The notes: generated by a model from the letters alone, not told the origin. Shown: positions 1-9,936, numbered from the stretch's first letter. The stretch: 64,000 nt of DNA from Ww85 sp963745765 (GCA_963745765.1 CAVUYQ010000031.1:96289-160288); one strand, 5' to 3'. Numbers and translations are program-made.

Positions 1-1
1 G

Positions 2-1204
2 AGAAAGGTTCTTAAGATTGACCCCAATGCCTATTACGCGCAGCTCTACCTTGCCCGTATAGCAGATCAACAGGATGAAACGGACAAAGCGGAATATTAT
101 TACCTGGAGGCTTTGGCGCTGAACTGGTCAGCTGAACTCTCGCAGGAGATTGCCGACTTTTATGCCAGGAATCACCGCTATGATGACAGTATAAAGATCC
201 TTCGTGCAGCACTGGAAAATGACGAGACCGATGAGCAGGCCCGCCTTGGTATCGTGCAGGCTCTTCTCGCCCAGGATAAAGAGGAAGAGGCCATCGCCGA
301 ACTGAGCCTGGCAAAAAACTATTCCAAATCACCCGAAAATCTCTCACTGATCCTCAGCCGGCTCTATCTTAAAAACGGCGAGAATCAGAAGGCGCAGGAC
401 AATCTTCTGGCGATACTCGAGGTTACCGATAATCCCCAGGCACGCTATCTGCTCGGCCTTATCTATTCGGATGCCGGAAAATTCGCTGATGCCCTCGCGG
501 TGCTTGACGGCATCAAACCACAGCAGCAAGAGTTTGAGGACGCGGTATTCCTGAGAACGAAAATCCTTCATCAAACCGGGCAGACCGATGAAGCCCTGCG
601 TCTACTGGAAAAAGACCTCGCCGATGAAAAAAGCCGGCTGCCTCTTTTCTACATACTGGCTGCCTCACTGTACCAGGATAAAGGCGAGCCGGAGCGGGCC
701 ATCGCTCTTCTTGAACAGGCGAGGCTTCTTTACCCCAAGGACGAACGCATACTTTTCGAGTACGGCATACAGGTTGAGCGCAGCGGTCGTCTGCAGGATG
801 CCATAGCCATCATGCAGCAGCTCATTGCCATCAACCCGGATCACGCCGAGGCACTGAATTTTGTCGGCTACAGCTGGGCCGATACCGATCAGCGGCTGGA
901 AGAGGCACTGTCCTACATAAACCGGGCCATGGCCTTAAAACCGGGAAACGGCTATATCCAGGACAGTCTCGGCTGGGCCTATTTCAAGCTCGGAAAGTTC
1001 GAGCGTGCCAGAAAAGAACTGCTCGGCGCCGTTGAACTGGTTCCTGAAGACCCCAATATCCAGGACCATCTCGGTGATGTGTACCGGGCTCTTGGCCAGG
1101 TTAACGAGGCCAGGGCTGCATACCTGTCTGCCTTGGAAAAATACGATGACGAAAAGAAAAAAGAAATCGTACGGAAAAAAATCGCCGCGCTTGAAAAACT
1201 TTAA
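2..1204 (+). CDS. TPR-repeat protein, 5' end outside window
   Basis: The frame is open from base 2, so the gene starts upstream of the window and the ATG at 113 is internal. The visible 400 residues are successive 34-residue tetratricopeptide repeats with the usual W/L-G-Y-A-F-A-P spacing (for example AEALNFVGYSWAD and GYIQDSLGWAYFKLGKFERA near the C-terminus). TPR arrays are protein-binding scaffolds; proteins of this kind next to lolB-like genes are usually periplasmic or outer-membrane associated, but the signal region is not visible. The end overlaps the next gene by 14 bases, so the two are probably translationally coupled. No specific partner can be named. Confidence 0.85.
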   Translation, partial: RKVLKIDPNAYYAQLYLARIADQQDETDKAEYYYLEALALNWSAELSQEIADFYARNHRYDDSIKILRAALENDETDEQARLGIVQALLAQDKEEEAIAELSLAKNYSKSPENLSLILSRLYLKNGENQKAQDNLLAILEVTDNPQARYLLGLIYSDAGKFADALAVLDGIKPQQQEFEDAVFLRTKILHQTGQTDEALRLLEKDLADEKSRLPLFYILAASLYQDKGEPERAIALLEQARLLYPKDERILFEYGIQVERSGRLQDAIAIMQQLIAINPDHAEALNFVGYSWADTDQRLEEALSYINRAMALKPGNGYIQDSLGWAYFKLGKFERARKELLGAVELVPEDPNIQDHLGDVYRALGQVNEARAAYLSALEKYDDEKKKEIVRKKIAALEKL

Positions 1205-2006
1205 TAGAATACCTGTCGGCAGATGGTTGCTCCTTTTTTTTATTCTGGGCCTCTCCGGCTGCGCCTCACCGCCTTGGGGTGAAATAGTCGATGAACAGAA
1301 GAGCGGGCAAACGGCGCAGCTTTACGAGCGGCTCGTTGAACAGAGCAAGACCTGGAGTTCAGGCTTCGATGGAGAACTCACCGCGCAGTTTCATTCACAA
1401 CTGGAAAATATCGCCTATAGCGGTTTTTTTCAGATGCTTGCCCCTTCCTACCTGAAGTTCGTTATCAACAACCCCCTTGGCCAACCGGTTGTGGCCATAG
1501 CGTCCAACGGCCGTATCTTCCAGATATTGAACACCACAGACAGGATCCTCAAGACCGTCACACTCAGGTCTTTCAGTCTCCGTAACGGGATCCCGCAATC
1601 CTTCATGCGGGGACATTGGTTTGCCTGGCTCACCGGACGGCCGCTGCAGGAAGGAAACAAGATACGGTCCGTCAGGGAAGATCCTGAGGGCAAAGGCGTC
1701 TGGTTGGAAATCGGCGACAGTACGGGATCCGGCGCACCTCTTGAATACGTACTGCTGGATCCTTCCACACCAAGGATCACTGAGAGAATCATTGTTGAGA
1801 ACGACGGGAGTCTTCAGGCGACCATAGCCTATGGAAACTGGCAACCGCTGTCAACCGGTGAACAGCCGATGCATATCGCGGTAAGCGGACTCTCTTTCGG
1901 CGCTTCAGCAACATTTGTATTCACCGACCTCAGGGCGACGGAGATGAAACCGCGCGATTTCAATCTACCTTTTCCACAGGGCTATAGCCGGCAGTTCCTG
2001 CCGTAA
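1191..2006 (+). CDS. LolB-like outer-membrane lipoprotein
   Basis: A TTG start at 1191 gives a short basic N-terminus, a hydrophobic stretch and the lipobox LSGC, followed by about 250 residues. This fits a lipoprotein; a longer frame from 1005 runs through the TPR gene and lacks a signal peptide, so it was rejected. The mature part (GFDGELTAQFHSQL, then repeated beta-strand patterns) resembles the LolB/DUF4292 fold, which accepts lipoproteins at the outer membrane. The gene overlaps the TPR gene and ends one base before the convergent AMIN gene. The LolB assignment rests on size, lipobox and pattern and is moderate. Confidence 0.6.
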   Translation: MKNFNRIPVGRWLLLFFILGLSGCASPPWGEIVDEQKSGQTAQLYERLVEQSKTWSSGFDGELTAQFHSQLENIAYSGFFQMLAPSYLKFVINNPLGQPVVAIASNGRIFQILNTTDRILKTVTLRSFSLRNGIPQSFMRGHWFAWLTGRPLQEGNKIRSVREDPEGKGVWLEIGDSTGSGAPLEYVLLDPSTPRITERIIVENDGSLQATIAYGNWQPLSTGEQPMHIAVSGLSFGASATFVFTDLRATEMKPRDFNLPFPQGYSRQFLP

Positions 2007-2007
2007 T

Positions 2008-3148
2008 TCAAGGTACCCCGGGAGCAGGTTCTTCTTCGAACTCATTGATGATGATGATAAAGAGATTGTCCTCTTTAAAGAAGACCTGCTGCAGGTCATA
2101 ATTCCGGTTGGGAACCAGGTCCAGTACCACCCGGACCTTATTCGGGCTGTTGTGCCGGGCTACCCTGATACCACTGATATAGTTTCCTTTTGTTTCAATG
2201 GAGGACTTGACGCCCTTGTCCAGAGCTGTATCAAGAAAATCACAGACAACCCGCGGGTTCCCCTTTTCGATACCGAAGACGATAGGGGGATAAAAATCAT
2301 TAAGCTTAAACAAGACCATCTCACTTTTATCGGCCGTGGTCTCAAACGACACGTTCAGCAACGCCGGGTCGGCGGGAATGGCAGGAGCAACAACGGGGGC
2401 GGCAGCTTTATCGGCAGGCTCCTGAACCGGAGCAGCTGTTTCGGCCGGGGCGGCAGAGGCGACGGGCTCAGGTTTGCGCCCGGGTTCAGCCGGCGCTCCG
2501 GCCGTCTGCGCTGCAGCGGCGCTGCCGGTCTTTTCAGGGACGGAGGGTTGTGCCGCTTCAGCCGTCTTTTTCTCCAACGGTTCAGGCTTTACCGACAGCG
2601 ATTCAACGGGTGGCGCAAAAGGATCAGGCGTCACAGCAGCCGGAGCAGCCTGGGGCTGGCTGGATGCGGGTGCTGAAAGAAGCTGCATCATCACTCTTTT
2701 TCGGCTCTTCCCGCTCATTTTCAGCCGGGGTTCCATTGGGATTAAAGGTGATGCTGAGGGTATTTTCCTGAACGAGGAAATCCTGTTCAATCTGGAAATC
2801 GCCCTCCGGTTTCAGATCAACGACCACCCGGGTTTTGGGTGGATCATTGTGAATACCGACGCGCACTCCTGCAACAAGGTTGCCCTTGGTATCAATAATA
2901 CGGTTAATCAGGTCGGAATATCGGGTATCGATGAAATCGAAAACAATTCTCGGGCGCTCGCCTTTTATCTGGAAAACCTTGGGAATGTGGGCACCGTTCA
3001 GTTTGAAGATGATTTTCTCGACGTTGTTTTCATCCTTTTCATACGAGATCGACTCAAGAACGGCGTCACCTTTCGGTTGCGCCGCAAAACAGGCACCCCA
3101 GGACATGAATAGAAAAATAACTGCCGTTAATAGCAAAAGTTGTCTCAT
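2008..3148 (-). CDS. Secreted protein with two AMIN domains (frameshifted)
   Basis: From an ATG at 3148 (GGGAAAGG upstream) the protein has a signal peptide and an AMIN domain (IIFKLNGAHIPKVFQIKGER ... IVFDFIDTRYSD). A Pro/Ala/Glu-rich linker follows, then a second AMIN domain in another frame (MVLFKLNDFYPPIVFGIEKG ... VVCDFLDTALDKG). The two frames join near 2670-2700, so one indel interrupts what is probably a single protein of about 380 residues. AMIN domains bind peptidoglycan or the cell envelope and localise amidases and secretins. No catalytic domain is seen. The strong parallel between the halves argues for an internal duplication and against two genes. Confidence 0.7.
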
Positions 3149-3356
3149 CGGACAAAAACCTTTCCCGTAACTCATTATTTTTGTTAAAACAAATACTCTA
3201 ACTCTTTGAATACCTCATACCTTGTTGAAAAGTCAACTTATTTTCGGTAAAGGTGAAGGTTCGCGTTTCCAGTCAGCAACGTATCTTACCGGCTGGAACA
3301 TAAACCATATCAGGAGCCTGTCGGATCATCCATCAGAGCACCCTCTAATACAAACA

Positions 3357-5888
3357 ATGGCTACACAATCATTTCTTCCCTTTGTCAAAAAACCCGGGCG
3401 CTATATCGGCGGTGAATTCAATGTTTCCTGCAAACAGGGTGACGCTGCCAGTCTGCACTGTGCGCTCGTTTTTCCCGATTTATACGAGATAGGCATGTCC
3501 CACCAGGGTCTGCAGATCCTCTATCACATCCTCAACGCACAGGAGAGGATCGTGGCCGAACGCTGTTACTGCCCGGCACCGGATGGTGAAGCCGTACTGC
3601 GGGAGCAGGGCTTGCCCCTGGTCTCCCTGGAAAGCGGGCGGGAGCTTGCCGCCTTTGACCTGATCGGCATTACCCTGCCGCATGAGCTCTGCTATACCAA
3701 TATTCTGACCATTCTTGATCGGGCAAACATTCCCTTTTACGCAGCGCAGCGTGATGAGACCTATCCGCTCATTCTCGGTGGCGGCACCTGCGCCTTTAAC
3801 CCGGAACCGGTAGCGGATTTCTTTGATGCCATTCTCATTGGTGATGGTGAAGAAGCCATTATTGAAATCGCCCGCCTGCTGCAGGAGCTGAAAGAAAACC
3901 CCATACAGAAACGGGAAACCCTTGAGCGGCTGGCGGGTATCGAGGGCATCTATCTTCCCCATCGCTTCCAGCCTGAATACGATGCTGCCGGCCGCATGCC
4001 GGCAAAGTCCGCCGGCCCGGGATCATCGTCGCGGGTAAAACGGAGGATTCTTGCCGATCTTGATACGATCGATCATCTCAAAAATCCCCTCGTTCCCAAT
4101 ACACGCATCGTCCATGACCGCCTCGGCATTGAAGTTGCCCGGGGCTGCACCCGCGGCTGCCGTTTCTGTCAGGCCGGGATCACCTATCGCCCGGTGCGGG
4201 AACGAAGTGTTGAGCAGATCCTTGAGCTGGCCGAGGACGGCATTGCCCATTCCGGTTTTGATGAAATAACCTTATTATCCTTATCTACCGGCGATTACAG
4301 TTGTCTTGGCGAGGTCTTACCGCGCCTGATGAGCCGTTTTTTAGATGAACGCGTCTCAATTTCCATGCCGTCCATGCGGGTCGGCACACTGTCCGAAGAA
4401 CTGATGGAGGAAATCCGCAAAGTCAGAAAAACAGGTTTCACCCTTGCCCCGGAGGCCGGCAGCGAACGCCTGCGCCGGGTGATCAACAAGGGAATCAGCG
4501 AGGAAGATCTGCTGTCCTTTGCCGCCAGTGCCTTTCATCTGGGCTGGAACCTGATGAAACTCTATTTCATGATCGGCCTGCCAACTGAAACAGAGGCTGA
4601 TATTGAGGCCATCGCCGATCTTGCCGCCAAGACGGCAAAGGCCGGCAAGGTTACCGGCCGTGATCGCAACCGGGTCAACGTCAGTGTCGGCACCTTTGTT
4701 CCAAAACCACATACGCCCTTCCAGTGGGAACCGCAGCTGTCCATTTCCGATAGCCGTGACCGTCTCACCTCGCTGAAGAAAAAACTGGCCGGAAACGGCA
4801 TCAACCTGAAATACCAGGATCCGGAACAGAGCTATCTGGAGGGCGTTTTTTCACGAGGTGACCGGCGCTTATCGGCCCTGCTGGTCAAGGCCTGGGAAAA
4901 AGGGGCTCGACTTGACAGCTGGAGTGAATACTTCAACCTTCAGCGCTGGCGGGAGGCCGCCGAAGAATGTGGTCTTGACCTCGACTTTTACCTGCGCCGT
5001 CGGGACCCGGCAGAAACACTGCCCTGGTCCCATCTGGACTGCGGGGTCGACGACGGTTTTCTCAGCCTCGAACTCAGCCGCGCTTCGGCGCAGGAATACA
5101 CCCCCGACTGCCGTTATCATGAATGCCAGAAATGCGGTCTCTGCGATTTCAAGACGATCATGCCGGTGGTCAGAAACCGTAAAAGATCGGCTCCTCCTGT
5201 CCCGGATCAGGTTGTGCCGCCGCGGGAAAAACCGGCAAGCGGGGATAATCACGTCAAGTACCTGGTATCCTATTCCCGTGTCGGCCTGATAAGCTACCTT
5301 GGCCATCTCGATTTTTTACAGGTCATCCAGCGCGCCCTCCGGCGGGCCGGGATAACGACCCACTTCTCCCAGGGATTCAATCCAACGCCGAAGGTATCAT
5401 TCGGCCCTGCCCTGCCTGTCGGTACTGAGAGTCTGGCCGAATTTTTCCAGATGGATCTGCCCCTGCCGCTGGAAAATATCGACCGGCAGATAGCCAGCCT
5501 CAACAAAACCCTGCCGCAGGGAATAAAAATCACCGGTATTGAGCACCATCAGCAGGCAATGCCCCAGGACATCATCTGCAGCTACGACATTACACTGCCC
5601 TTTGAGCTCCAGGAAGAAGACCGGGAGAAACTAACGAAATTTATGCAATCGGAAGAGCTGACAGTCACCCGGCTGCGCAAGAAAAAGCGTGTCACGGTAA
5701 ACCTGCGGCCGCTGATTACCGGAATATCCGGCATGGCCGGCAACCGCGTCAATATCAATATTATCAGCAAAAGCGCCCTCCCCGGAACCAGACCGCTTGA
5801 AGTACTGAGCCATGTTCTTGCAAGATCCGAGGCCGAACTTCTGCACAGCCGGGTGCGGAAAACCGGCTGGGCCCCTTTGCAGGAGTAA
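3357..5888 (+). CDS. TIGR03960-family B12-binding radical SAM protein fused to TIGR03936/DUF2344 domain
   Basis: About 843 residues from the ATG at 3357; the frame opens earlier at 3222, but similarity to the family starts at MATQSFLPFVKKPGRY. The N-terminal third has a cobalamin-binding-like fold (FPDLYEIGMSHQGLQ, LGGGTCAFNPEPV). The radical SAM core carries the CxxxCxxC motif in ARGCTRGCRFCQAG and a family-typical ESGS-like APEAGSERLRRVINKG. The C-terminal 220 residues (VSYSRVGLISYLGHLDFLQV, SQGFNPTPKVSFGPALPVG) are the TIGR03936 domain, encoded separately in some bacteria. The substrate is unknown; a role in RNA modification has been suggested by gene neighbourhood in other genomes. Confidence 0.9.
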   Translation: MATQSFLPFVKKPGRYIGGEFNVSCKQGDAASLHCALVFPDLYEIGMSHQGLQILYHILNAQERIVAERCYCPAPDGEAVLREQGLPLVSLESGRELAAFDLIGITLPHELCYTNILTILDRANIPFYAAQRDETYPLILGGGTCAFNPEPVADFFDAILIGDGEEAIIEIARLLQELKENPIQKRETLERLAGIEGIYLPHRFQPEYDAAGRMPAKSAGPGSSSRVKRRILADLDTIDHLKNPLVPNTRIVHDRLGIEVARGCTRGCRFCQAGITYRPVRERSVEQILELAEDGIAHSGFDEITLLSLSTGDYSCLGEVLPRLMSRFLDERVSISMPSMRVGTLSEELMEEIRKVRKTGFTLAPEAGSERLRRVINKGISEEDLLSFAASAFHLGWNLMKLYFMIGLPTETEADIEAIADLAAKTAKAGKVTGRDRNRVNVSVGTFVPKPHTPFQWEPQLSISDSRDRLTSLKKKLAGNGINLKYQDPEQSYLEGVFSRGDRRLSALLVKAWEKGARLDSWSEYFNLQRWREAAEECGLDLDFYLRRRDPAETLPWSHLDCGVDDGFLSLELSRASAQEYTPDCRYHECQKCGLCDFKTIMPVVRNRKRSAPPVPDQVVPPREKPASGDNHVKYLVSYSRVGLISYLGHLDFLQVIQRALRRAGITTHFSQGFNPTPKVSFGPALPVGTESLAEFFQMDLPLPLENIDRQIASLNKTLPQGIKITGIEHHQQAMPQDIICSYDITLPFELQEEDREKLTKFMQSEELTVTRLRKKKRVTVNLRPLITGISGMAGNRVNINIISKSALPGTRPLEVLSHVLARSEAELLHSRVRKTGWAPLQE

Positions 5889-6019
5889 TCAGCCTTGCCT
5901 GATAAGCGCTGACTGTGTTAGAAAAGCATGGTGCCGTCTTTTATTCTTCCCTGAAGAAACGAACTATCTAATGGCTTAGAGAAACCCATCATAAGAGAGA
6001 TCCAAGAAAAGGAGAACAG

Positions 6020-7363
6020 ATGATCAAGAAAATCGTTTTGCGTGATGATGAAATGCCGACCAGCTGGTACAACGTCGTGCCCGATCTGCCAAATGGTCTC
6101 AAACCGCCGCTTGATCCTGAAACCATGGAGCCCATGGGGCCGGAGAAGCTGTCGGCTATCTTCCCGATGGGACTGCTTGAACAGGAAATGTCCAGCGAGC
6201 GTTTTATCGACATTCCCGATGAAGTTCTGCAGATCCTGAAAATCTGGCGTCCGTCTCCGCTGGTCAGGGCCAACAACCTTGAAAAGGCATTGAATACCAG
6301 GGCGAAGATCTTCTTCAAGTACGAAGGCGTCTCTCCGGTCGGCTCCCACAAGCCCAATACCGCCGTTGCCCAGGCCTATTACAACAAGCGGGAAGGGATA
6401 AAGCGGCTGGCTACCGAGACCGGCGCCGGCCAGTGGGGCAGTGCCCTGGCCTTTGCCGCCAACAAGTTCGGCCTTGAATGCAAGGTCTATATGGTGCGTA
6501 TCTCCTTTGATCAGAAACCGTACCGCAAATCGGTAATGCATACCTACGGGGCACAGGTGATCGCCAGCCCCAGTAATGAAACAAACACCGGCCGCGCCAT
6601 TCTCGCAGAGATGCCGGACACGCCGGGCTCCCTTGGCATGGCCATTTCCGAAGCCATTGAGGATGCCGCTACCAGGGATGATACCAACTATTCCCTGGGT
6701 TCTGTCTTAAACCATGTAATCCTGCACCAGTCCATCATCGGCCTGGAAGCGAAAAAACAGATGGAAATTGCCGGTGAAAGCCCGGATGTGATCATCGGCT
6801 GCTGCGGAGGCGGCTCCAACTTTGCCGGCCTGGCTGTGCCCTATGTCCCCGACTACCTGGACGGCAAAAAGATCCGCTTTGTCGGCACCGAACCTGCCTC
6901 CTGTCCGAGTCTGACCGGTGGACTGCTCACCTATGATTATGGCGATACGGCCCAGACCACTCCGCTGCTCTATATGCATACGCTCGGCCACGACTTCGTT
7001 CCTCCGGGCATTCACGCCGGCGGCCTGCGCTATCACGGCATGGCGCCCATCGTCTCGGCAATGGTACGCGAGAAAATTGTCGAACCGGTCAGGCTGCACC
7101 AGCTCGAATGTTTTGAGGCAGGTGTGCTGTTCGCCAGGACCGAGGGCATCATCCCGGCCCCGGAAACCTGTCACGCGATCAGGGGTGCCATCATCGAGGC
7201 TACCAGGGATCTGAACGAACCGAAAACCATCCTCTTCAACTTCTCGGGTCATGGCTTGATTGACATGGCCTCCTATGACAAATATTTCGCCGGCGAATTG
7301 CACGATTTTGACTATCCGGCCGAGCAGATTGCCGCCTCCATGGTCAATCTGCCAAAGCTCTAG
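6020..7363 (+). CDS. trpB: TrpB2-type tryptophan synthase beta-like PLP enzyme
   Basis: 447 residues with AAGGAG about 6 bases upstream of the ATG. It shows the PLP lysine motif GSHKPNTA, the TETGAGQWG loop and the phosphate-binding GGGSNF. The long N-terminus (DDEMPTSWYNVVPDLP) and length mark the TrpB2 branch, which makes tryptophan from indole and serine. TrpB2 proteins often occur without an adjacent trpA, as here, and may salvage indole or act on other serine derivatives. No trp gene is nearby. Family assignment is firm; the physiological substrate is not. Confidence 0.92.
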   Translation: MIKKIVLRDDEMPTSWYNVVPDLPNGLKPPLDPETMEPMGPEKLSAIFPMGLLEQEMSSERFIDIPDEVLQILKIWRPSPLVRANNLEKALNTRAKIFFKYEGVSPVGSHKPNTAVAQAYYNKREGIKRLATETGAGQWGSALAFAANKFGLECKVYMVRISFDQKPYRKSVMHTYGAQVIASPSNETNTGRAILAEMPDTPGSLGMAISEAIEDAATRDDTNYSLGSVLNHVILHQSIIGLEAKKQMEIAGESPDVIIGCCGGGSNFAGLAVPYVPDYLDGKKIRFVGTEPASCPSLTGGLLTYDYGDTAQTTPLLYMHTLGHDFVPPGIHAGGLRYHGMAPIVSAMVREKIVEPVRLHQLECFEAGVLFARTEGIIPAPETCHAIRGAIIEATRDLNEPKTILFNFSGHGLIDMASYDKYFAGELHDFDYPAEQIAASMVNLPKL

Positions 7364-7415
7364 AACGACCGCTGCCAGGAACACCGGCATGATGGCAGGA
7401 CAAAGACTCATAAAA

Positions 7416-8639
7416 ATGAAGAGTACCTTCTTTTTATGGGTCTTTTTGTTAATTTCTCACCCGGCCGGTGCTGCACCTGTTGCAGACCAGCTCGCCCGGC
7501 TCATCACCTCCGGCGGCTGTGTTGCCATGGCCGGCCGGCAGGAGATTGTCGCCTACCAGGGTACCCGCTCCTTTATTCCGGCCTCCACCATCAAGATCGC
7601 CACACTATTTGCCGCCCTTGAGACCCTCGGGGCGTCGCAGCCTTTCAAAACCGAATTCTATCTCCGCGAGAGGACGATCCTGGTCATAAAAGGCTACGGC
7701 GACCCCTTCCTGACCTCGGAGTACCTGCCGGCCATCGCCCGGGCCCTGCGGCAGCGTGGTGTTGCATCAATAAGCAGCATCATCCTTGACGATTCGTTTT
7801 TCCGGCTCGAGGCTGAAACGCAAGGCAGTACAAACTCCCAAAACCCCTACGATGCGCCAAACGCCGCCCTTGCCGTGAATTTCAATGCCCTGCCGCTGGT
7901 GAAATCAGATGACGGTGCGATCCTTTCGGCTGAAGAACAGACGCCCCTGCTGCCACTTATGCAGGAAATCGGCGAACATCTTCCCCCCGGCGAGTATCGG
8001 CTGAATATCTCCGCTTTTCCGCAGCGAAGCGCTGTGAACAACATCCTGCGTTATACCGCCGAATTATTTATCACCCTGTTTCGCGCCGGCGGAATCAAGG
8101 TGGCTGATTCCTACCGGAGAGGCACGGTCAGTGCGACGGATGTATTGCTCTATACGCATCGGAGCCCGAAGGATACCAGCGAGGTTGTGCGCAACTGTCT
8201 GCGCTATTCAAATAATTTCATCGCCAATCAGCTTTTTCTTCTGAGCGGCGCCAAACGCTATGGCCCGCCGGCAACCTGGAGCAAAGGCAGAGACGCCATG
8301 AGATCGTTTCTGCAGGAAAAAATCGGTGGTGACTCGAGGATGCTTTATCTTGTCGAAGGTTCCGGACTGTCACGGGACAACCGCGCCACGCCCCGGGCGA
8401 TGATAAAACTGCTGGAAGCCTTCCGGCCTTACGCCTCTCTGCTCGATGAAAAAGACGGCGTGCTGATAAAATCGGGAACCTTGTCCGGAGTGAATAATTA
8501 TGCGGGATATTTCAAGAGTGCTGCCGGCCTCGATCCATTTGTGATCTTCCTGAATCAGCCGGCCAACACCAGAAAAGAACTACTCTTTCTGCTCCGGCAA
8601 ATCCATCGTCAAGACACGGATCCCCCCAAAAAACCATAA
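7416..8639 (+). CDS. dacB: D-alanyl-D-alanine carboxypeptidase/endopeptidase, PBP4 (S13) family
   Basis: The start at 7416 gives a clean signal peptide (MKSTFFLWVFLLISHPAGA). The three penicillin-binding motifs are present: SxxK as ASTIKIAT, SxN as RYSNNF and KTG-like as KSGTLSG. At about 407 residues it is shorter than E. coli DacB (477), so the large insert between the first motifs is reduced. It should act in the periplasm on peptidoglycan cross-links. The gene follows trpB by about 50 bases and is followed at once by a hairpin repeat that may terminate transcription. ATGs at 7389 and 7392 are alternative starts. Confidence 0.88.
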   Translation: MKSTFFLWVFLLISHPAGAAPVADQLARLITSGGCVAMAGRQEIVAYQGTRSFIPASTIKIATLFAALETLGASQPFKTEFYLRERTILVIKGYGDPFLTSEYLPAIARALRQRGVASISSIILDDSFFRLEAETQGSTNSQNPYDAPNAALAVNFNALPLVKSDDGAILSAEEQTPLLPLMQEIGEHLPPGEYRLNISAFPQRSAVNNILRYTAELFITLFRAGGIKVADSYRRGTVSATDVLLYTHRSPKDTSEVVRNCLRYSNNFIANQLFLLSGAKRYGPPATWSKGRDAMRSFLQEKIGGDSRMLYLVEGSGLSRDNRATPRAMIKLLEAFRPYASLLDEKDGVLIKSGTLSGVNNYAGYFKSAAGLDPFVIFLNQPANTRKELLFLLRQIHRQDTDPPKKP

Positions 8640-8672
8640 AGCCGCTGTTTAATTACGGGAATAGGGGACAGT

Positions 8673-8807
8673 GAATTACGGGGACAGTATACTTAATTCA
8701 TCATTCATCTACATAACCATATCGGTCCAATCTCCTCATAGGCAAAGAACAAGGATAGTAGAATTAAGTATACTGTCCCCGTAATTCGGTATACTGTCCC
8801 CGAATTC
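8673..8807. repeat. REPIN-like hairpin repeat, copy 1
   Basis: A 27-bp arm at 8673-8699 and its perfect inverted copy at 8761-8787 flank a 61-bp unique loop. The arm contains AATTAAGTATACTGTCCCC read on the right side. A partial third arm follows at 8788-8807. The same arm recurs near 12.1, 22.8, 23.8, 26.5, 32.0 and 33.3 kb. Paired palindromic repeats of this design are typically non-autonomous elements mobilised by a RAYT (Y1 transposase) encoded elsewhere; none is in this window. Confidence 0.9.
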
Positions 8808-8974
8808 GTATTCGTTCCCAGTAATTGAACAACTAATAACGGCAATAACAAAGAGTTGCTTATTTTTCACCTATCCGATAATTTGTTCGCCATGTGGTAT
8901 GTTTTTTGACAGGCAATTGTACGGACCGAACAGTCCGCCCATTAGTCATACGTACGATCCTTGTGGAGGAAGAA

Positions 8975-9295
8975 ATGAAAATAATGCATGGAGTAAGCTA
9001 CCTGAAACTCGTTCTTTTCCTTGTCTTGGGAGGTTTTCTTATGGTTGCCTGCAGCACACCGAAAGGTAACCCGACAAATGGCAAGCGCTGGTACATGATG
9101 CACAATTGTTTCGCCTGCCACGGACTCAACGGCAATGATGGTAGAGCGCCGGTGATCCGGGGAATCGATATCAGCTACCGAAGCTTTATCTCCACGGTCA
9201 GAGACGCCGATTCCCCTATCATGCCAAAATTTCCGGAATCAAAATTAGCAGATCAGGATGTCGCCGACATCTATGCCTGGCTGCAGGAAAAATAG
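8975..9295 (+). CDS. Small c-type cytochrome lipoprotein
   Basis: Start chosen at 8975 because GGAGGA lies 4 bases upstream and the protein then begins with a signal peptide and a lipobox ending LMVAC. A single haem c site CFACH lies near residue 45, and MPKFP near residue 87 is a likely distal methionine ligand, as in class I cytochromes. At about 106 residues it is a minimal monohaem cytochrome anchored to a membrane on the periplasmic side, probably passing electrons. It precedes a DUF2231 membrane protein on the same strand, with a candidate Fur site between them. Confidence 0.88.
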   Translation: MKIMHGVSYLKLVLFLVLGGFLMVACSTPKGNPTNGKRWYMMHNCFACHGLNGNDGRAPVIRGIDISYRSFISTVRDADSPIMPKFPESKLADQDVADIYAWLQEK

Positions 9296-9356
9296 CCCGA
9301 CTCTTCAAGGCGCCCATATTGTATAAAAAGCCGGTAAGAGGATTTTCCTTCCATCT

Positions 9357-9375
9357 GATAATGATTAGTAGTATC
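9357..9375. promoter_or_regulatory. Candidate Fur box
   Basis: GATAATGATTAGTAGTATC matches 15 of 19 positions of the classical Fur consensus. It sits about 135 bases upstream of the DUF2231 gene and 60 bases after the cytochrome gene. The match is by eye; binding is inferred. Confidence 0.4.
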
Positions 9376-9510
9376 AGTACTATCATTTTTCGGATAGCCT
9401 CCTTACCGTATCATAACCTTTACAAGCGTGTGAAGGCGAGGTTATCGCCGGCTGAAGGTTTCTGCTGGCACTGACACTTTATCATTACACGAACCGCCAG
9501 GAGGAACTCC

Positions 9511-9936
9511 ATGGTAGAAAGTTTTTATAACCTTTTGGCTATGTTTGGCTTCACCCATCCCATTCATCCAATGCTGGTGCACGTCCCGATAGGAATGGTG
9601 GTCGGTGCGGTCTCTTTTATCCTGGCCAGCTATGTGTGGACCAACAAACATTTTGAACAGTCTGCCTATCATTGTACCCTCCTGGCCCTGATTTCTATCA
9701 TCCCGGTCTACATTGCCGGCCTGCTTGACTGGCAGCATGTTTTTGGCGGTGAATGGAGCAAATGGATTGTCATAAAAATGACACTTGGTGTCGTACTGGC
9801 AGTCGTTCTTACCTTTGCCGTCCAGCAGAAGCATCAGGGTGCCTCGAAAAACAAACTTTTCGCTATCTACCTGCTCAGTTTTGCCATCTGCGGAGGCTTG
9901 GGATATTCCGGCGGCGAGTTGCTTTACGGTGGCTGA
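9511..9936 (+). CDS. DUF2231 family integral membrane protein
   Basis: 141 residues with AGGAGG just upstream of the ATG and four hydrophobic segments. The signature HPIHPMLVHVPIG near residues 16-28 places it in DUF2231, a family of small membrane proteins whose conserved histidines are suspected haem or metal ligands and which often sits beside c-type cytochromes. The preceding gene is such a cytochrome, which supports a role in membrane electron transfer. Function within the family is not established. Confidence 0.82.
   Translation: MVESFYNLLAMFGFTHPIHPMLVHVPIGMVVGAVSFILASYVWTNKHFEQSAYHCTLLALISIIPVYIAGLLDWQHVFGGEWSKWIVIKMTLGVVLAVVLTFAVQQKHQGASKNKLFAIYLLSFAICGGLGYSGGELLYGG

Noticed and set aside
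1005..1190. Longer N-terminus for the LolB-like lipoprotein
   Set aside because: It runs through the TPR gene in another frame and lacks a signal peptide; the TTG at 1191 directly yields a signal and lipobox.
2152..2676. Long plus-strand frames opposite the AMIN gene
   Set aside because: They are Gly/Arg-rich mirror images of the Ala/Pro linker and show no domain or start signal.
5918..6541. Long minus-strand frame over trpB
   Set aside because: Shadow of the well-supported TrpB2 gene; no ribosome-binding site or known motif.
7260..7415. Upstream extension of the PBP4 gene
   Set aside because: It overlaps the end of trpB and would put the signal peptide in the middle of the protein.
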